A stretch of DNA of 64,000 nt from Salinicola acroporae (GTDB taxonomy: Bacteria; Pseudomonadota; Gammaproteobacteria; Pseudomonadales; Halomonadaceae). The position numbers and the translations under genes are program-made. Location: contig NZ_PZJW01000002.1 of NCBI RefSeq assembly GCF_003206615.1, positions 543,803-607,802 on the forward strand, given 5' to 3'. Below, piece after piece: positions 9,483 to 20,504 of this stretch (the stretch's first letter is position 1; each line of letters begins with the position of its first letter). Under the pieces are notes generated by a model that ran no database searches, was not told where the DNA came from, and worked only from the letters and a program-made list of their open reading frames with translations.

Positions 9483-10253
9483 ATGACTGCTCCACGGAAT
9501 GGCATCTGGTTGCTGGCAATCGCCGGTGGCCTATCGATCAGCGCCTCGGCCGCCGCCGCCCAGCCCGAATGGGAAGGTACCGTCGGTGCTGGAGCGATCT
9601 ACAGCCCGGACTATCTGGGTAGCGACGACTACGAATGGAATGCATGGCCGTCACTGGACGCCACCTATGGCGATACGTTTTTCGTCAGCGTGACCGATGG
9701 CATCGGCTGGAACGTGATCAGGCAGGACAATTGGCGGGTCGCCCCGTTCATCGGCTACACCTTTGGCCGCGACGACACCGGTGACATCGATGATCTCGAT
9801 CAAGTCGACGGTGGCGCCACCGCCGGACTGCGCGTCAGCTACCTCGATGACGCCTGGCGCTATAGTGCCGCCGCAGAGACGCCCTTCAGCGGCGACATCG
9901 ATGGCTATCGCGTCAAGTTCAAGGCGACATATGTCACCAAGCTCGGCGAGCGCATGGCCTTCACCATCGGGCCACGCTTCGAGTACACCAGTGCCGACTG
10001 GACCGAGGACATGTTCGGCGTCTCGAACCGCGAGAGCGCACGCTCCGGTATCAAGGCGTATGATCCGGATGACGGCTATTTTGCGATCGGCGGCGATGCG
10101 TCACTGAGCTACTACCTCACCCGGCAGTGGTCGATCACCGGCCTGGTCGGCGTGGCACGCCTCACCGGCGACGCCGAGGATAGCCCGATCGTCGACGATC
10201 TCGGCGACGCCACTCAGTGGCGAGCGGGCGCCTTCATCAACTATCACTTTTGA
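9483..10253 (+). CDS. MipA/OmpV family outer-membrane protein
   Basis: This 256-residue protein has an N-terminal signal peptide (LLAIAGGLSISASAAAAQ, cleavage about residue 26). The mature start EWEGTVGAGAIYSPDYLGSD is typical of MipA/OmpV, a family of outer-membrane beta-barrels of which MipA scaffolds murein synthesis. Alternating hydrophobic strands and a terminal aromatic (INYHF) support a barrel inserted by the BAM machinery. It is monocistronic and followed by a strong terminator. The exact role is unknown. Confidence 0.88.
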   Translation: MTAPRNGIWLLAIAGGLSISASAAAAQPEWEGTVGAGAIYSPDYLGSDDYEWNAWPSLDATYGDTFFVSVTDGIGWNVIRQDNWRVAPFIGYTFGRDDTGDIDDLDQVDGGATAGLRVSYLDDAWRYSAAAETPFSGDIDGYRVKFKATYVTKLGERMAFTIGPRFEYTSADWTEDMFGVSNRESARSGIKAYDPDDGYFAIGGDASLSYYLTRQWSITGLVGVARLTGDAEDSPIVDDLGDATQWRAGAFINYHF

Positions 10254-10319
10254 CGCCGGGCACTTCTGACACCGAGCACTGGTGACATCGCCAGGGGCGT
10301 CCCACGCCGCCCTCTCTGC

Positions 10320-10356
10320 AAAAACGCCCGCCCCGGCATCGACCGGGGCGGGCGTT
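10320..10356. terminator. Bidirectional terminator between mipA-like gene and nadA
   Basis: AAAACGCCCGCCCCGG and CCGGGGCGGGCGTT form a perfect GC-rich stem around a short loop. The converging genes on both sides end just outside it. Confidence 0.8.
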
Positions 10357-10378
10357 GTCGTCTTTCAGCGTACAGCGT

Positions 10379-11425
10379 CTAGCGCTTCAACTCGGCACCG
10401 AACTCAAGCATCCGATTCAACGGCACCAGCGCCTGACGCGCGATGTCGGGGTCGACATGGATCTCCTGGCCGCAGCCGTTGGCGTCTGCCAGCACCGCCA
10501 GGGTGTTCTCGAGGCCGTTCATCGCCATCCACGGGCAGTTGGCGCAGCTTCTGCAGGTGGCGCCATTGCCTGCCGTGGGCGCGGCCATGAAGGTCTTGCC
10601 CGGCATCAGTTGCTGCATCTTGTAGAAGATGCCGCGATCGGTGGCGACGATGAAGCTGGGGTTGGCGAGCTTCTGGGCCGCACTGATCAACTGCGAGGTG
10701 GAGCCGACCACGTCGGCGATCTCCACCACCGACGCCGGTGATTCCGGATGCACGAGCACGGCGGCCTGCGGGTGCAGCGCCTTGAGATCGAGAATGCCCT
10801 TGGCCTTGAACTCGTCATGGACGATGCACTCGCCGTCCCAGCAGAGCACATCGGCGCCGGTTCGCTCGCGCACATAGTGGCCCAGGTGGCGATCCGGCGC
10901 CCACAGGATCTTTTCGCCTTGCCGGTCGAGATGATCGATCAGCTCCACCGCGATCGACGAGGTCACCACCCAGTCGGCACGCGCCTTCACCGCCGCCGAG
11001 GTGTTGGCGTAGACCACCACGGTGCGCTCCGGATGCTGGTCGCAGAAGGCGGAGAAGGTATCCGCCGGACAGCCGATGTCCAGCGAGCAGGTTGCCTCCA
11101 GCGTGGGCATGAACACCCGCTTCTCGGGGCTCAGGATCTTGGCGGTCTCGCCCATGAAACGCACCCCGGCGACGATCAGCGTGGTCGCCGTGTGATCCTT
11201 GCCGAAGCGCGCCATCTCCAGCGAGTCGGCGACGCAGCCGCCGGTCGCTTCCGCCAGCGCCTGGATCTCGGGGTCGGTGTAGTAGTGCGCGACCAGCACC
11301 GCATTACGCGCCTTCAACTGCGCCGCGATGCGCGCCCGATAGTGCGCCTTGGCGCCCTCGTCGAGCGTCGGCTGCGCCTGGCCCGCCAGATGCTCGCGAA
11401 CGCGACCCCGTTCCAGTTCCGCCAT
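10379..11425 (-). CDS. nadA: Quinolinate synthase
   Basis: The gene encodes 348 residues. NadA condenses iminoaspartate with dihydroxyacetone phosphate to quinolinate in de novo NAD synthesis, using a [4Fe-4S] cluster. Diagnostic segments are [20 protein letters not shown] near residue 43, [10 protein letters not shown], and the C-terminal [13 protein letters not shown] with three clustered cysteines. The start MAELERG at 11425 is chosen because the longer frame upstream runs into the gnd gene and has no family similarity. It sits 13 bp downstream of gnd and could be co-transcribed with it. Confidence 0.95.
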   Translation of the reverse strand: MAELERGRVREHLAGQAQPTLDEGAKAHYRARIAAQLKARNAVLVAHYYTDPEIQALAEATGGCVADSLEMARFGKDHTATTLIVAGVRFMGETAKILSPEKRVFMPTLEATCSLDIGCPADTFSAFCDQHPERTVVVYANTSAAVKARADWVVTSSIAVELIDHLDRQGEKILWAPDRHLGHYVRERTGADVLCWDGECIVHDEFKAKGILDLKALHPQAAVLVHPESPASVVEIADVVGSTSQLISAAQKLANPSFIVATDRGIFYKMQQLMPGKTFMAAPTAGNGATCRSCANCPWMAMNGLENTLAVLADANGCGQEIHVDPDIARQALVPLNRMLEFGAELKR

Positions 11426-11438
11426 CGCGTCGTCTCCG

Positions 11439-12854
<1,416 letters not shown>

Positions 12855-13006
12855 TACCTTGTGCTCCTTGCGAAAATGAAGCCGTCACGCGGCGATAACG
12901 ATGACGGTAGTGTAAGCCACAGAGGCGAATCATCCGAATCGCCTATGATTTTCCGATTTCACGCTGCGAAGTGGGAAGCGCTGAAGACGTGCATTCATGT
13001 GCTCAC

Positions 13007-15802
13007 CTAGTGGGCTTCGTCCCAGTTCGCCCCACTATTGGCGTCGACGATCAGCGGGACATTGAGTTTGGCTGCATCCTGCATCCGGCCCCGGATCGCG
13101 ACGAGGAAGTCGTCGACCTGACTCCGCTCGACCTCGAACACCAGCTCGTCGTGCACCTGCATCACCATCCAGGCGTCGAACTCGGCCTGGCCCTTGGCCG
13201 GGTTGAGCCAGTGGTGCACGTCGATCATGGCGAGCTTGATGATGTCCGCCGCGGTGCCCTGCATCGGCGCGTTGATCGCGGTGCGTTCGGCGGCTTGGCG
13301 CCGGGCGTGGTTCTGGGCCTTGATCTCCGGCAGGTAGAGTCGCCGTCCGAATACGGTTTCGACGAAGCCGTCTTCGCCGGCCTGGGCGCGGATATTGTCC
13401 ATGAACCTGGCCACGCCCGGGTAACGGTCGAAGTAGCGATCGATGTAGACCTTGGCCTGCTTGGCGTCGATATGCAGCTGCCGGGAGAGCCCCCAGGCAC
13501 TCATGCCGTAGATCAGCCCGAAGTTGATCGCCTTGGCGCTACGCCGCTGCTCCGCGGTGACCTTCTCCAAGGCGACGCCGAAGACTTCCGCCGCGGTGGC
13601 GGCGTGGATGTCGCGGTCGTTGGCGAAGGCGTCCAGCAGGCCCTTGTCATCGGAGAGATGGGCCATGATCCGCAGCTCGATCTGCGAGTAATCGGCGGCG
13701 ACGATCCGATAGCCATCGCGAGCGACGAACGCTTGGCGGATCTTGCGCCCCTCCTCGGTACGAATCGGGATGTTCTGCAGGTTGGGATCGGACGACGACA
13801 AGCGCCCGGTGGCGGTGACGGCCTGGTGGTAGCTGGTATGCAGCCGGTTGGTCGCCGGGTTGACCAGCCGCGGCAACTTGTCGGTGTAGGTCGACTTGAG
13901 CTTGGTCATGCCGCGATGGGCCATGATCAGCTTGGGCAGCGGATAGTCCAGCGCCAGCTCCTCGAGCACCGCCTCGGCAGTACTCGGTGCGCCCTTGGGA
14001 GTCTTCTTGATCACCGGGATCTTCTGCTCCTCGAACAGGATCTCGGCGAGCTGCTTGGGCGAGCCCAGGTTGAACTCTTTGCCGGCGAGTTCGAAGGCCT
14101 CGGTCTCCAGTTCGCGAATCCGCCCCTCGAGCGCCTGACTCTGGGTGTGCAGGCGCGTGGCATCCAGCGCCACGCCGTTGCGCTCCATGTGCGAGAGCAC
14201 CGGAATCAGCGGCCGCTCGAGGGTATCCAGCACCTCGGCGAGGCGGCCAGCATCTTCCACCTTCGGGCGCAGTTCGCGATGCAGGCGCAGGGTGATGTCG
14301 ACGTCTTCACAGGCGTAAGGCACGGCTTCTTCGAGGGCGATCTGGTTGAAGGTGAGCTGCTTGGCCCCCTTCCCGGCGATCTGCTCGAAACTGATGGTCT
14401 TCTCGCCGAGATACTTCAGCGCCAGCGAGTCCATGTCGTGGCGCGTCGCCGTCGAGTTGAGCACGTAGGACTCGAGCATGGTGTCGTCCAACCCACCAGC
14501 GACGCGAATCTCGTAGTTCGCCAATACCGAGATATCGTACTTGAGGTTCTGGCCGATCTTGCCGATCCTCGGGTCTTCCAGCAGCGGTTTGAGCGCCGCC
14601 AGTACGCCGTCGCGTTCGAGTTGCGCGGGCGCATCGAGATAGTCGTGGCCGACGGGAATGTAGGCCGCTTTACCCGGCTCCAGCGCCAGGCCGATACCGA
14701 CGATCGCGGCTTCCATGTAGTTGAGGCTGGTCGTCTCGAGATCGAAACAGAACGCCTCGCTGGCCTTCAGCCGCTCGAGCCAGCTATCGAAGGCGGCCTG
14801 GGTCAGCACCGTCTCGTCTTCCCGGCTGGAGGTGGCAAGCGCGGCGTCTTCCTCGATCCCGCCACTGGCCGCCTCGCCGAGCTTCGCCCGGCTGCCGCTC
14901 TGGACGTCATCGACGCCTTCATCCTTGCCCTCGAGCAGCTCGGTCAGCCAGTTCTTGAACTCGAGCCGCTGATAGAGCGACTTCAGCGCCTCGCGATCCG
15001 GCTCGGCCAGATGCAGGTCGTCGAGCCCGACCGGCAACTCGCAATCGGTCTTGATCGTGGCCAGCTCGTAGGAGAGGTAGGCTTGCTCACGATTCTCTTC
15101 CAGCTTCTTCGGCATGGTCTTGGCGCCGCGAAAACTCAGCGTGGTGACGCGCTCGAGATCGGCGTAGATCGCGTCCAGACCACCCCCGATGCCCTGGAGC
15201 AGCCCCAGCGCGGTCTTCTCGCCAACCCCGGGCACACCCGGGATGTTGTCGACCTTGTCCCCCATCAGCGCCAGGTAGTCGATGATCAGCGCCGGCGGGA
15301 TACCGAACTTGGCCTCGACCCCGGCGACGTCGAGGGTCTCGCCCTTCATGGTGTTGACCAGCGTGATGTGCTGGTTGACCAACTGAGCCATATCCTTGTC
15401 ACCGGTGGAGATCACCGCATCGCGCCCGGACTCGGTGGCGAGCCGGGCCAGCGTGCCGATCACATCGTCCGCTTCCACGCCCTCGATGCACAGCAGCGGC
15501 AGGCCGAGCGCCCGGACGCAATCGTGCAGCGGCTCGACCTGCGGGCGCAGGTCGTCCGGCATCGGTGGCCGGTGCGCCTTGTACTCGGCGAAGATCTCGT
15601 CGCGGAAGGTCTTGCCCTTGGCATCGAACACTACCGCCATGGGGCTCTGCGGATACTGCTTGATCAGGCTCTTGAGCATTGCCAGCACGCCGCGAACGGC
15701 GCCAGTGGGCTGTCCATCGGAGGTGGAAAGTGGCGGCAGCGCGTGAAAGGCGCGATAGAGATAGGACGATCCGTCAACGAGGACGATGGGGGCATCTGCC
15801 AT
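13007..15802 (-). CDS. polA: DNA polymerase I
   Basis: The product has about 931 residues, starting at MADAPIVLVDGSSYLYRAFH; three more codons (MQL) are possible upstream. The order is 5'-nuclease (residues 1-300, with EADDVIGTLA and GDKVDNIPGVPGVGEKTA), 3'-5' exonuclease with an intact FDLETTS motif near residue 345, and family-A polymerase. The polymerase carries VAADYSQIELRIMAHLS, NFGLIYGMSAWGL and the palm motif QVHDELVFEV. It repairs DNA and removes Okazaki primers. The next gene upstream is divergent (DUF2782), an arrangement common in gammaproteobacteria. Confidence 0.98.
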   Translation of the reverse strand: MADAPIVLVDGSSYLYRAFHALPPLSTSDGQPTGAVRGVLAMLKSLIKQYPQSPMAVVFDAKGKTFRDEIFAEYKAHRPPMPDDLRPQVEPLHDCVRALGLPLLCIEGVEADDVIGTLARLATESGRDAVISTGDKDMAQLVNQHITLVNTMKGETLDVAGVEAKFGIPPALIIDYLALMGDKVDNIPGVPGVGEKTALGLLQGIGGGLDAIYADLERVTTLSFRGAKTMPKKLEENREQAYLSYELATIKTDCELPVGLDDLHLAEPDREALKSLYQRLEFKNWLTELLEGKDEGVDDVQSGSRAKLGEAASGGIEEDAALATSSREDETVLTQAAFDSWLERLKASEAFCFDLETTSLNYMEAAIVGIGLALEPGKAAYIPVGHDYLDAPAQLERDGVLAALKPLLEDPRIGKIGQNLKYDISVLANYEIRVAGGLDDTMLESYVLNSTATRHDMDSLALKYLGEKTISFEQIAGKGAKQLTFNQIALEEAVPYACEDVDITLRLHRELRPKVEDAGRLAEVLDTLERPLIPVLSHMERNGVALDATRLHTQSQALEGRIRELETEAFELAGKEFNLGSPKQLAEILFEEQKIPVIKKTPKGAPSTAEAVLEELALDYPLPKLIMAHRGMTKLKSTYTDKLPRLVNPATNRLHTSYHQAVTATGRLSSSDPNLQNIPIRTEEGRKIRQAFVARDGYRIVAADYSQIELRIMAHLSDDKGLLDAFANDRDIHAATAAEVFGVALEKVTAEQRRSAKAINFGLIYGMSAWGLSRQLHIDAKQAKVYIDRYFDRYPGVARFMDNIRAQAGEDGFVETVFGRRLYLPEIKAQNHARRQAAERTAINAPMQGTAADIIKLAMIDVHHWLNPAKGQAEFDAWMVMQVHDELVFEVERSQVDDFLVAIRGRMQDAAKLNVPLIVDANSGANWDEAH

Positions 15803-15965
15803 GAGCTGCATGATCCGTGGCTGGCTTTCGATGAACTCATGATACGCAAGCCTCGGCTCGGCGTCAGGGCGTTAACCCCCTGCGTCATCGGGGTGGAAAG
15901 CGATACACTGGATTCATCCGTATCCCATAAGGGCAAATGTCCCGAGACCCGCTAAGGAGCCCGCC

Positions 15966-16277
15966 ATGTCACGATGGCCGCGAATGACCTCAAGCTCGCG
16001 AACGATGGCACCGCTGACAAGCCTGCTGGTGGCACTGCTGATCACCGGGGCAGCGCTGCCCGCCCTGGCACAGCCCGCGGAGCAGCCCAGCATCACGTCG
16101 CAGCAGGACGGCCAGCGCACGATCGACGAGTGCCGCGTCAACGGCAAGCTCTATGCGATCCGCATCGTGCCCGCCAACGGCAAGCCCTACTTCCTCTACG
16201 ACGACAACGGCGACGGTGACTTCACCCGCGTCGAGGCACCCAGCGTTGCGGTACCGGCGTGGGTCGGGCAGAAATGA
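15966..16277 (+). CDS. Secreted DUF2782 protein
   Basis: This 103-residue protein has a signal peptide (SLLVALLITGAALPALAQ) and a DUF2782 core: RTIDECRVNGKLYAIRIVPA and PYFLYDDNGDGDFTR. The ribosome-binding site AAGGAGCCCGCC lies just before the ATG. Members of this family are typically found between polA and thrB, as here; their role is unknown. Some members may be lipoproteins, but no lipobox is seen in this one. Confidence 0.85.
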   Translation: MSRWPRMTSSSRTMAPLTSLLVALLITGAALPALAQPAEQPSITSQQDGQRTIDECRVNGKLYAIRIVPANGKPYFLYDDNGDGDFTRVEAPSVAVPAWVGQK

Positions 16278-16421
16278 TGCCGGCGACGAACCGCGGGCGT
16301 TCCGATCCGAGTCGACCGCGGTTCGGCACGATCACCGGCCGGCGCCCGATAGCCGGTAGGAGAGCGCTTCGCGAGCAGCTACAATGCGCGCTGGCTTTTT
16401 TCCCCTGACGACCGAGACCCC

Positions 16422-17378
16422 ATGGCCGTATTCACTCCCTTGAGCGACGAACAGGTCGCCGATTTCCTCGAACGCTACACCGTCGGCCGCCTGCAAACGC
16501 TCAAGGGCGTGCCGCACGGTACCGAGAACAGCACCTTCTTCGTGACCACCGACCAGGGCGAGTGGGTGCTGACGCTGTTCGAGCAGGGAGAGTTCGAGGA
16601 TCTGCCGTTCTTCGTCGATCTGCTGGACTACCTGGCCGCACAGCAGCTGCCGGTGCCGGGGCCGGTCCACGATCGCGATGGTGTCGCCCTGCAGCGCCTG
16701 GCCGGCCGACCCGCCCTGCTATTCCCGCGCATGCCGGGCAGCCACCCCAGCGCCCCGAACCTGACCCAGTGTGCCGCACTCGGCGACGCCCTTGGCCGGA
16801 TGCACCAGGTCTCGCAGCGTTTCACCGGCCAGCGCACCAACCCGCGCGATCTCGACTGGTTAACGCGGCGCCATCGCGAGGTGCTGCCGTATCTGTCCGA
16901 CGACGATCAGGCCCTGATGCGTCGCGAGATAGCCGACTACGCCGACGCCTTCGGCGGTGTCGAGCTGCCGGCCGGCGCCATCCATGGCGATCTGTTTCGC
17001 GACAACACGCTCTACGAAGGTGACCGGCTCGGCGGCATCATCGACTTCTACAATGGCTGCACCGGGGAGCTGCTGTTCGACCTGGCAATCGTGATCAACG
17101 ACTGGGCCAGTGACGATGCCGGCGACATCGACGAGGCTCGCTACGCCGCCATTCTCGGCGCCTATCTCGCGCATCGCCCACTGAACGAGCAGGAGCGCGA
17201 ATTGTGGCCGACCATGCTGCGGATGACCGCGCTGCGCTACTGGCTCTCGCGACTGCTGGTGATCCATGTCGATCCGCCGGCCTACGACATCACGCCCCAT
17301 GACCCGGCGCGCTTCCGCACGCTGCTGGGCAGACGGCTCGAGGCCGTGCCCCCCGAACTCCCCGACGCCCTCGCCTGA
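16422..17378 (+). CDS. thrB: Homoserine kinase, aminoglycoside-phosphotransferase fold
   Basis: This 318-residue protein phosphorylates L-homoserine in threonine synthesis. It belongs to the ThrB type II (APH/choline-kinase fold) family rather than the GHMP kinases. It has the start MAVFTPLSDEQVADFLERY, the nucleotide-site segment LKGVPHGTENSTFFVTT, the catalytic loop IHGDLFRDN and the metal-binding IIDFYNGC. The polA-DUF2782-thrB neighbourhood is the usual one for this form. Confidence 0.95.
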   Translation: MAVFTPLSDEQVADFLERYTVGRLQTLKGVPHGTENSTFFVTTDQGEWVLTLFEQGEFEDLPFFVDLLDYLAAQQLPVPGPVHDRDGVALQRLAGRPALLFPRMPGSHPSAPNLTQCAALGDALGRMHQVSQRFTGQRTNPRDLDWLTRRHREVLPYLSDDDQALMRREIADYADAFGGVELPAGAIHGDLFRDNTLYEGDRLGGIIDFYNGCTGELLFDLAIVINDWASDDAGDIDEARYAAILGAYLAHRPLNEQERELWPTMLRMTALRYWLSRLLVIHVDPPAYDITPHDPARFRTLLGRRLEAVPPELPDALA

Positions 17379-17550
17379 GCCAGTGTTGCCGGACGGACCC
17401 ACGACGCCAACCACTGTACCTATGGCGACTTTCGACTAGCTTTTCCCTGACATCAGGGGTCGTGATCGTCATAATGCGCGCGAAAATGCGTTCCCGGCCC
17501 ACCGTCATCGTTCACGCCGGGTGTCCACCGCCGGTCGATCGGAGAGCGTC

Positions 17551-19461
17551 ATGAAGCATTCTTCCCCCGCCGCCAAGGCCCGCCGTACCTACAACATCGA
17601 TCAATGGGGCAGCGGCTATTTCGATGTCGACGACCAGGGCCGCACGCTGGTCCGGCCCCTGGGCAGCGAAACCCCCGGACCGACGCTGGTACTCGACGCG
17701 CTGGTCGACCGCCTGCGCGAGGCTGGATTGCGCCTGCCGGTGCTGGTGAGATTCATCGATATCCTTCACGACCGCGTCGAGCAGCTCTGCATGGCCTTCG
17801 ACCGGGCGATGAAGGAGGAGGATTACCAGAGCAGCTACACCGCGGTCTACCCGATCAAGGTCAACCAGCAGCGGCGCGTGGTCGAGGAGATTCTCGCCAC
17901 CCAGGAGCGTGGCCATGGCCGGGTCGGCCTGGAAGCGGGCAGCAAGCCGGAGCTGATGGCGGTGCTGGCGCTATCCGGCGACGAGGGCTCGTCGCTGATC
18001 GTCTGCAACGGCTACAAGGATCGCGAGTACATCCGTCTGGCGCTGATGGGGGAAAAGCTCGGCCACAAAGTCTACCTGGTGGTCGAGAAATACTCCGAAT
18101 TGAGCCTGATCCTGGAAGAGGCCGAGAAGCTCAAGGTCAAGCCACGTATCGGCCTGCGCGCCAGGCTCTCCTCCGTCGGCAAAGGCAAATGGCAGGATAC
18201 CGGCGGCGAGAAATCCAAGTTCGGCCTCACCGCCAGCCAGTTGTTGGCGATCACCGAACGGGTCCGTGACGCGGGCGCGCTGGACAGCCTGCAACTGGTG
18301 CATTTCCACCTCGGCTCGCAGATCGCCAACATTCGCGATATCCAGCGCGGCCTGCGCGAGTGCGCCCGGTTCTATCACAGCCTGCGCGAACTGGGCGCGC
18401 CGATCGACACCGTCGACGTCGGTGGCGGCCTGGGCGTGGACTACGAGGGCACTCGTTCCCAGAGCTTCTGCTCGATCAACTACTCGATGCAGGAGTACGC
18501 CACCAACGTGGTGTGGGCCTTCCGCCAGATCTGCGAAACCCACAACCTGCCGCATCCCCGGTTGATTTCCGAATCCGGCCGGGCGCTGACCGCGCATCAC
18601 GCGGTGCTGGTCACCAACGTGATCGGCGAGGAGCGGCTCGGGCACATCGAACCGGAGCGCCGGGTCGAGGGCGACGCCCACGTCGCCGAACTGTGGCGGG
18701 TCTACGATCGTCTCGAGGGCATGCGCGAGCCGCGGGATCTGGTCGAGGCCTATCACGACGTGGTCCAGGCGGTAGGAGAACTGCAGGATCGTTTCGTGCT
18801 GGGGCTGGCCAATATGCAGGCTAGGGCCGAGGGGGAGTCGGTCTACTTCGCCGCTTGTCAGCGCCTGCACCAGCGCCTCGACAGCCGCAACCGCGCCCAC
18901 CGGGAAATCGCCGACGAGTTGGCCGAGAAACTCGCCGACAAGCTGTTCGCCAACTTCTCACTGTTCCAGTCGCTGCCGGATGTCTGGGGGATCGACCAGG
19001 TGTTCCCGGTGCTGCCGCTGACTGGCCTGGATCGCGAGCCGACTCGTCGTGGCGTGATCCAGGACATCACCTGCGACTCCGATGGCCGCATCGATCTCTA
19101 CGTCGACGGTCAGGGTCTCGAGACCACCCTGCCACTGCCGGAGTGGGACGACGACGACGACAAGCTGCTCGGCCTGTTCCTGGTCGGCGCCTATCAGGAG
19201 ATACTTGGCGACCTGCACAACCTGTTCGGCGATACCGACTCGGTGGACGTGGCGCTGGATGCCAACGGCGAGTGGCGGCTATCGCACGTCCAGCAGGGCG
19301 ACGCGGTCGCGGACGTGCTCGGCTACGTCAACTTCGATGCCGAGGCGCTCAAGCGGAAACTCACCGAGCAACTGATCGCCAGTCCGCTCACCGTCGAGGA
19401 GCGTGAGCTGTTCGTGAGCGAGCTGTCGGAAGGCTTGAGCGGCTATACCTATCTGGAGTGA
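17551..19461 (+). CDS. speA: Biosynthetic arginine decarboxylase
   Basis: The product has about 636 residues, as usual for SpeA. It decarboxylates arginine to agmatine, the first step of putrescine/spermidine synthesis, with PLP and Mg2+. The PLP lysine lies in YTAVYPIKVNQQ near residue 100. Other family blocks are FHLGSQIANIRDIQRG, DVGGGLGVDYEGTRS and CDSDGRIDLYVD. The ATG at 17551 is preferred over the in-frame GTG at 17521 because GGAGAGCGTC precedes it and it matches the family N-terminus. Confidence 0.96.
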   Translation: MKHSSPAAKARRTYNIDQWGSGYFDVDDQGRTLVRPLGSETPGPTLVLDALVDRLREAGLRLPVLVRFIDILHDRVEQLCMAFDRAMKEEDYQSSYTAVYPIKVNQQRRVVEEILATQERGHGRVGLEAGSKPELMAVLALSGDEGSSLIVCNGYKDREYIRLALMGEKLGHKVYLVVEKYSELSLILEEAEKLKVKPRIGLRARLSSVGKGKWQDTGGEKSKFGLTASQLLAITERVRDAGALDSLQLVHFHLGSQIANIRDIQRGLRECARFYHSLRELGAPIDTVDVGGGLGVDYEGTRSQSFCSINYSMQEYATNVVWAFRQICETHNLPHPRLISESGRALTAHHAVLVTNVIGEERLGHIEPERRVEGDAHVAELWRVYDRLEGMREPRDLVEAYHDVVQAVGELQDRFVLGLANMQARAEGESVYFAACQRLHQRLDSRNRAHREIADELAEKLADKLFANFSLFQSLPDVWGIDQVFPVLPLTGLDREPTRRGVIQDITCDSDGRIDLYVDGQGLETTLPLPEWDDDDDKLLGLFLVGAYQEILGDLHNLFGDTDSVDVALDANGEWRLSHVQQGDAVADVLGYVNFDAEALKRKLTEQLIASPLTVEERELFVSELSEGLSGYTYLE

Positions 19462-19467
19462 TGGGCG

Positions 19468-19494
19468 ACGAGCCACGAGCCACGAGCCACGAAA
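19468..19494. repeat. Short tandem repeat of GAGCCAC
   Basis: Just after the speA stop, three to four head-to-tail copies of the heptamer CGAGCCA occur. They lie in non-coding DNA between speA and a convergent gene. No function is apparent. Confidence 0.7.
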
Positions 19495-19517
19495 ACCAGC
19501 CTGCGGTCTGCCATAAA

Positions 19518-19575
19518 GAAGAAAGCCAGCGATGTTGAACTGACCCCATAAAGTTGGACGGTTCATTTAGCTGGC
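19518..19575. other. Inverted repeat enclosing an IS3-like terminal sequence
   Basis: AAGAAAGCCAGC and GCTGGCTTTCTT flank about 40 bp. The stem with its T-tract would act as a terminator between the convergent speA and FAH genes. The enclosed stretch TGAACTGACCCCATAAAGTT resembles terminal inverted repeats of IS3/IS150-type elements from memory, so this could be an insertion-sequence scar. No transposase frame is present. Confidence 0.4.
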
Positions 19576-19634
19576 TTTCTTCGTAGTTCGTCGCTGCATT
19601 CAAGCGCCGCAGGCTGGCGCAGTCGTCGATGCGT

Positions 19635-20297
19635 TTATCGCGTGCGCGTGCCGACATCCAGCCCCAGCGACAGCGACAGTCCGAGAACGGCGTCGCGCGG
19701 CAGCTGGCCGACGCCGGAAGGCGTGCCGGTCAGGATCACGTCGCCCGGCTCGAGAGTGAAGGTCCGGGTCATCTCTTCGATCAACGCCGGCATGTCGAAC
19801 AGCATGTCGCTGGTCTTGCCGCTTTGCTGGCGCTCGCCATTGATGTCGAGATGGAACGTGATCGCATTCCAGTCGATCTCGCCCTCCACCGGTACGAAAC
19901 GCGAGATCGGGCAGGCACCGTCGAACGCCTTGGCCCGCTCCCAGGGGTGCCCTTTTTCCTTGAGCCGGGACTGCACGTCGCGCAACGTCAGATCCAGCGC
20001 CAGGCCGACCCCGACCACACCGCTCATCGCCTCTTCCGCGCTGACCCGACTCAGGCGTTCGCCGATCAGCAGCGCCAGTTCGGTCTCGAAATGCACCTCG
20101 CCGTGGCTGAACTGTCGCTCGATCGGCTCTTCCAGTTCGACGGCACTGGTCGGAGGCTTGATGAACAGGATCGGCGAGGTGGGAACCGGGTTATTGAGCT
20201 CCCTGGCGTGTTCCGCGTAGTTGCGCCCCACGCAGAGAATCTTGCCCAGCGGCAGGCCGGTCTCGAGACCGTCGACGAATCGGGTGGTAAAGGGCAT
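19635..20297 (-). CDS. Fumarylacetoacetate hydrolase family protein
   Basis: This 220-residue protein has the size of YcgM-like acylpyruvases. The start MPFTTRF at 20297 is preferred because GGAG lies seven bases upstream; longer in-frame starts exist at 20315 and beyond. Family blocks are ILCVGRNYAEHARELNN, PILFIKPPTSAV, the metal-binding EVHFETELALLIG, GVGLALDLTLRDVQ and the C-terminal GDVILTGTPSGVGQL. It probably hydrolyses a C-C bond in a small diketo acid using a divalent metal. The physiological substrate cannot be told. Confidence 0.88.
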   Translation of the reverse strand: MPFTTRFVDGLETGLPLGKILCVGRNYAEHARELNNPVPTSPILFIKPPTSAVELEEPIERQFSHGEVHFETELALLIGERLSRVSAEEAMSGVVGVGLALDLTLRDVQSRLKEKGHPWERAKAFDGACPISRFVPVEGEIDWNAITFHLDINGERQQSGKTSDMLFDMPALIEEMTRTFTLEPGDVILTGTPSGVGQLPRDAVLGLSLSLGLDVGTRTR

Positions 20298-20385
20298 GTC
20301 GAACTCCAAAGTCATGACGATGAACGTGACGGACCGCTCGACGACTCGAAGTTCGCGTCGAAACGGCAACCTCCAGACACAACAA

Positions 20386-20432
20386 GCCGCCGCTGGCGGC
20401 AACTCATCGAGTCTACCTCCAACGGCGGCTTA
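20386..20432. terminator. Terminator-like hairpin downstream of ectD
   Basis: AAGCCGCCG and CGGCGGCTT enclose a second short inverted region, giving a stable stem between ectD and the FAH gene on the same strand. It probably ends the ectD transcript. Confidence 0.6.
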
Positions 20433-20504
20433 TTGGCATCACGCCGACCCGGCCCCGGGTGTTGGGCGAAAGTTCAAGACCACGGGACGGCGATCAAGAG
20501 TGCC

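Noticed and set aside
12971..15955. 994-codon plus-strand frame opposite polA
   Set aside because: A high-GC shadow of the well-supported polA gene on the other strand.
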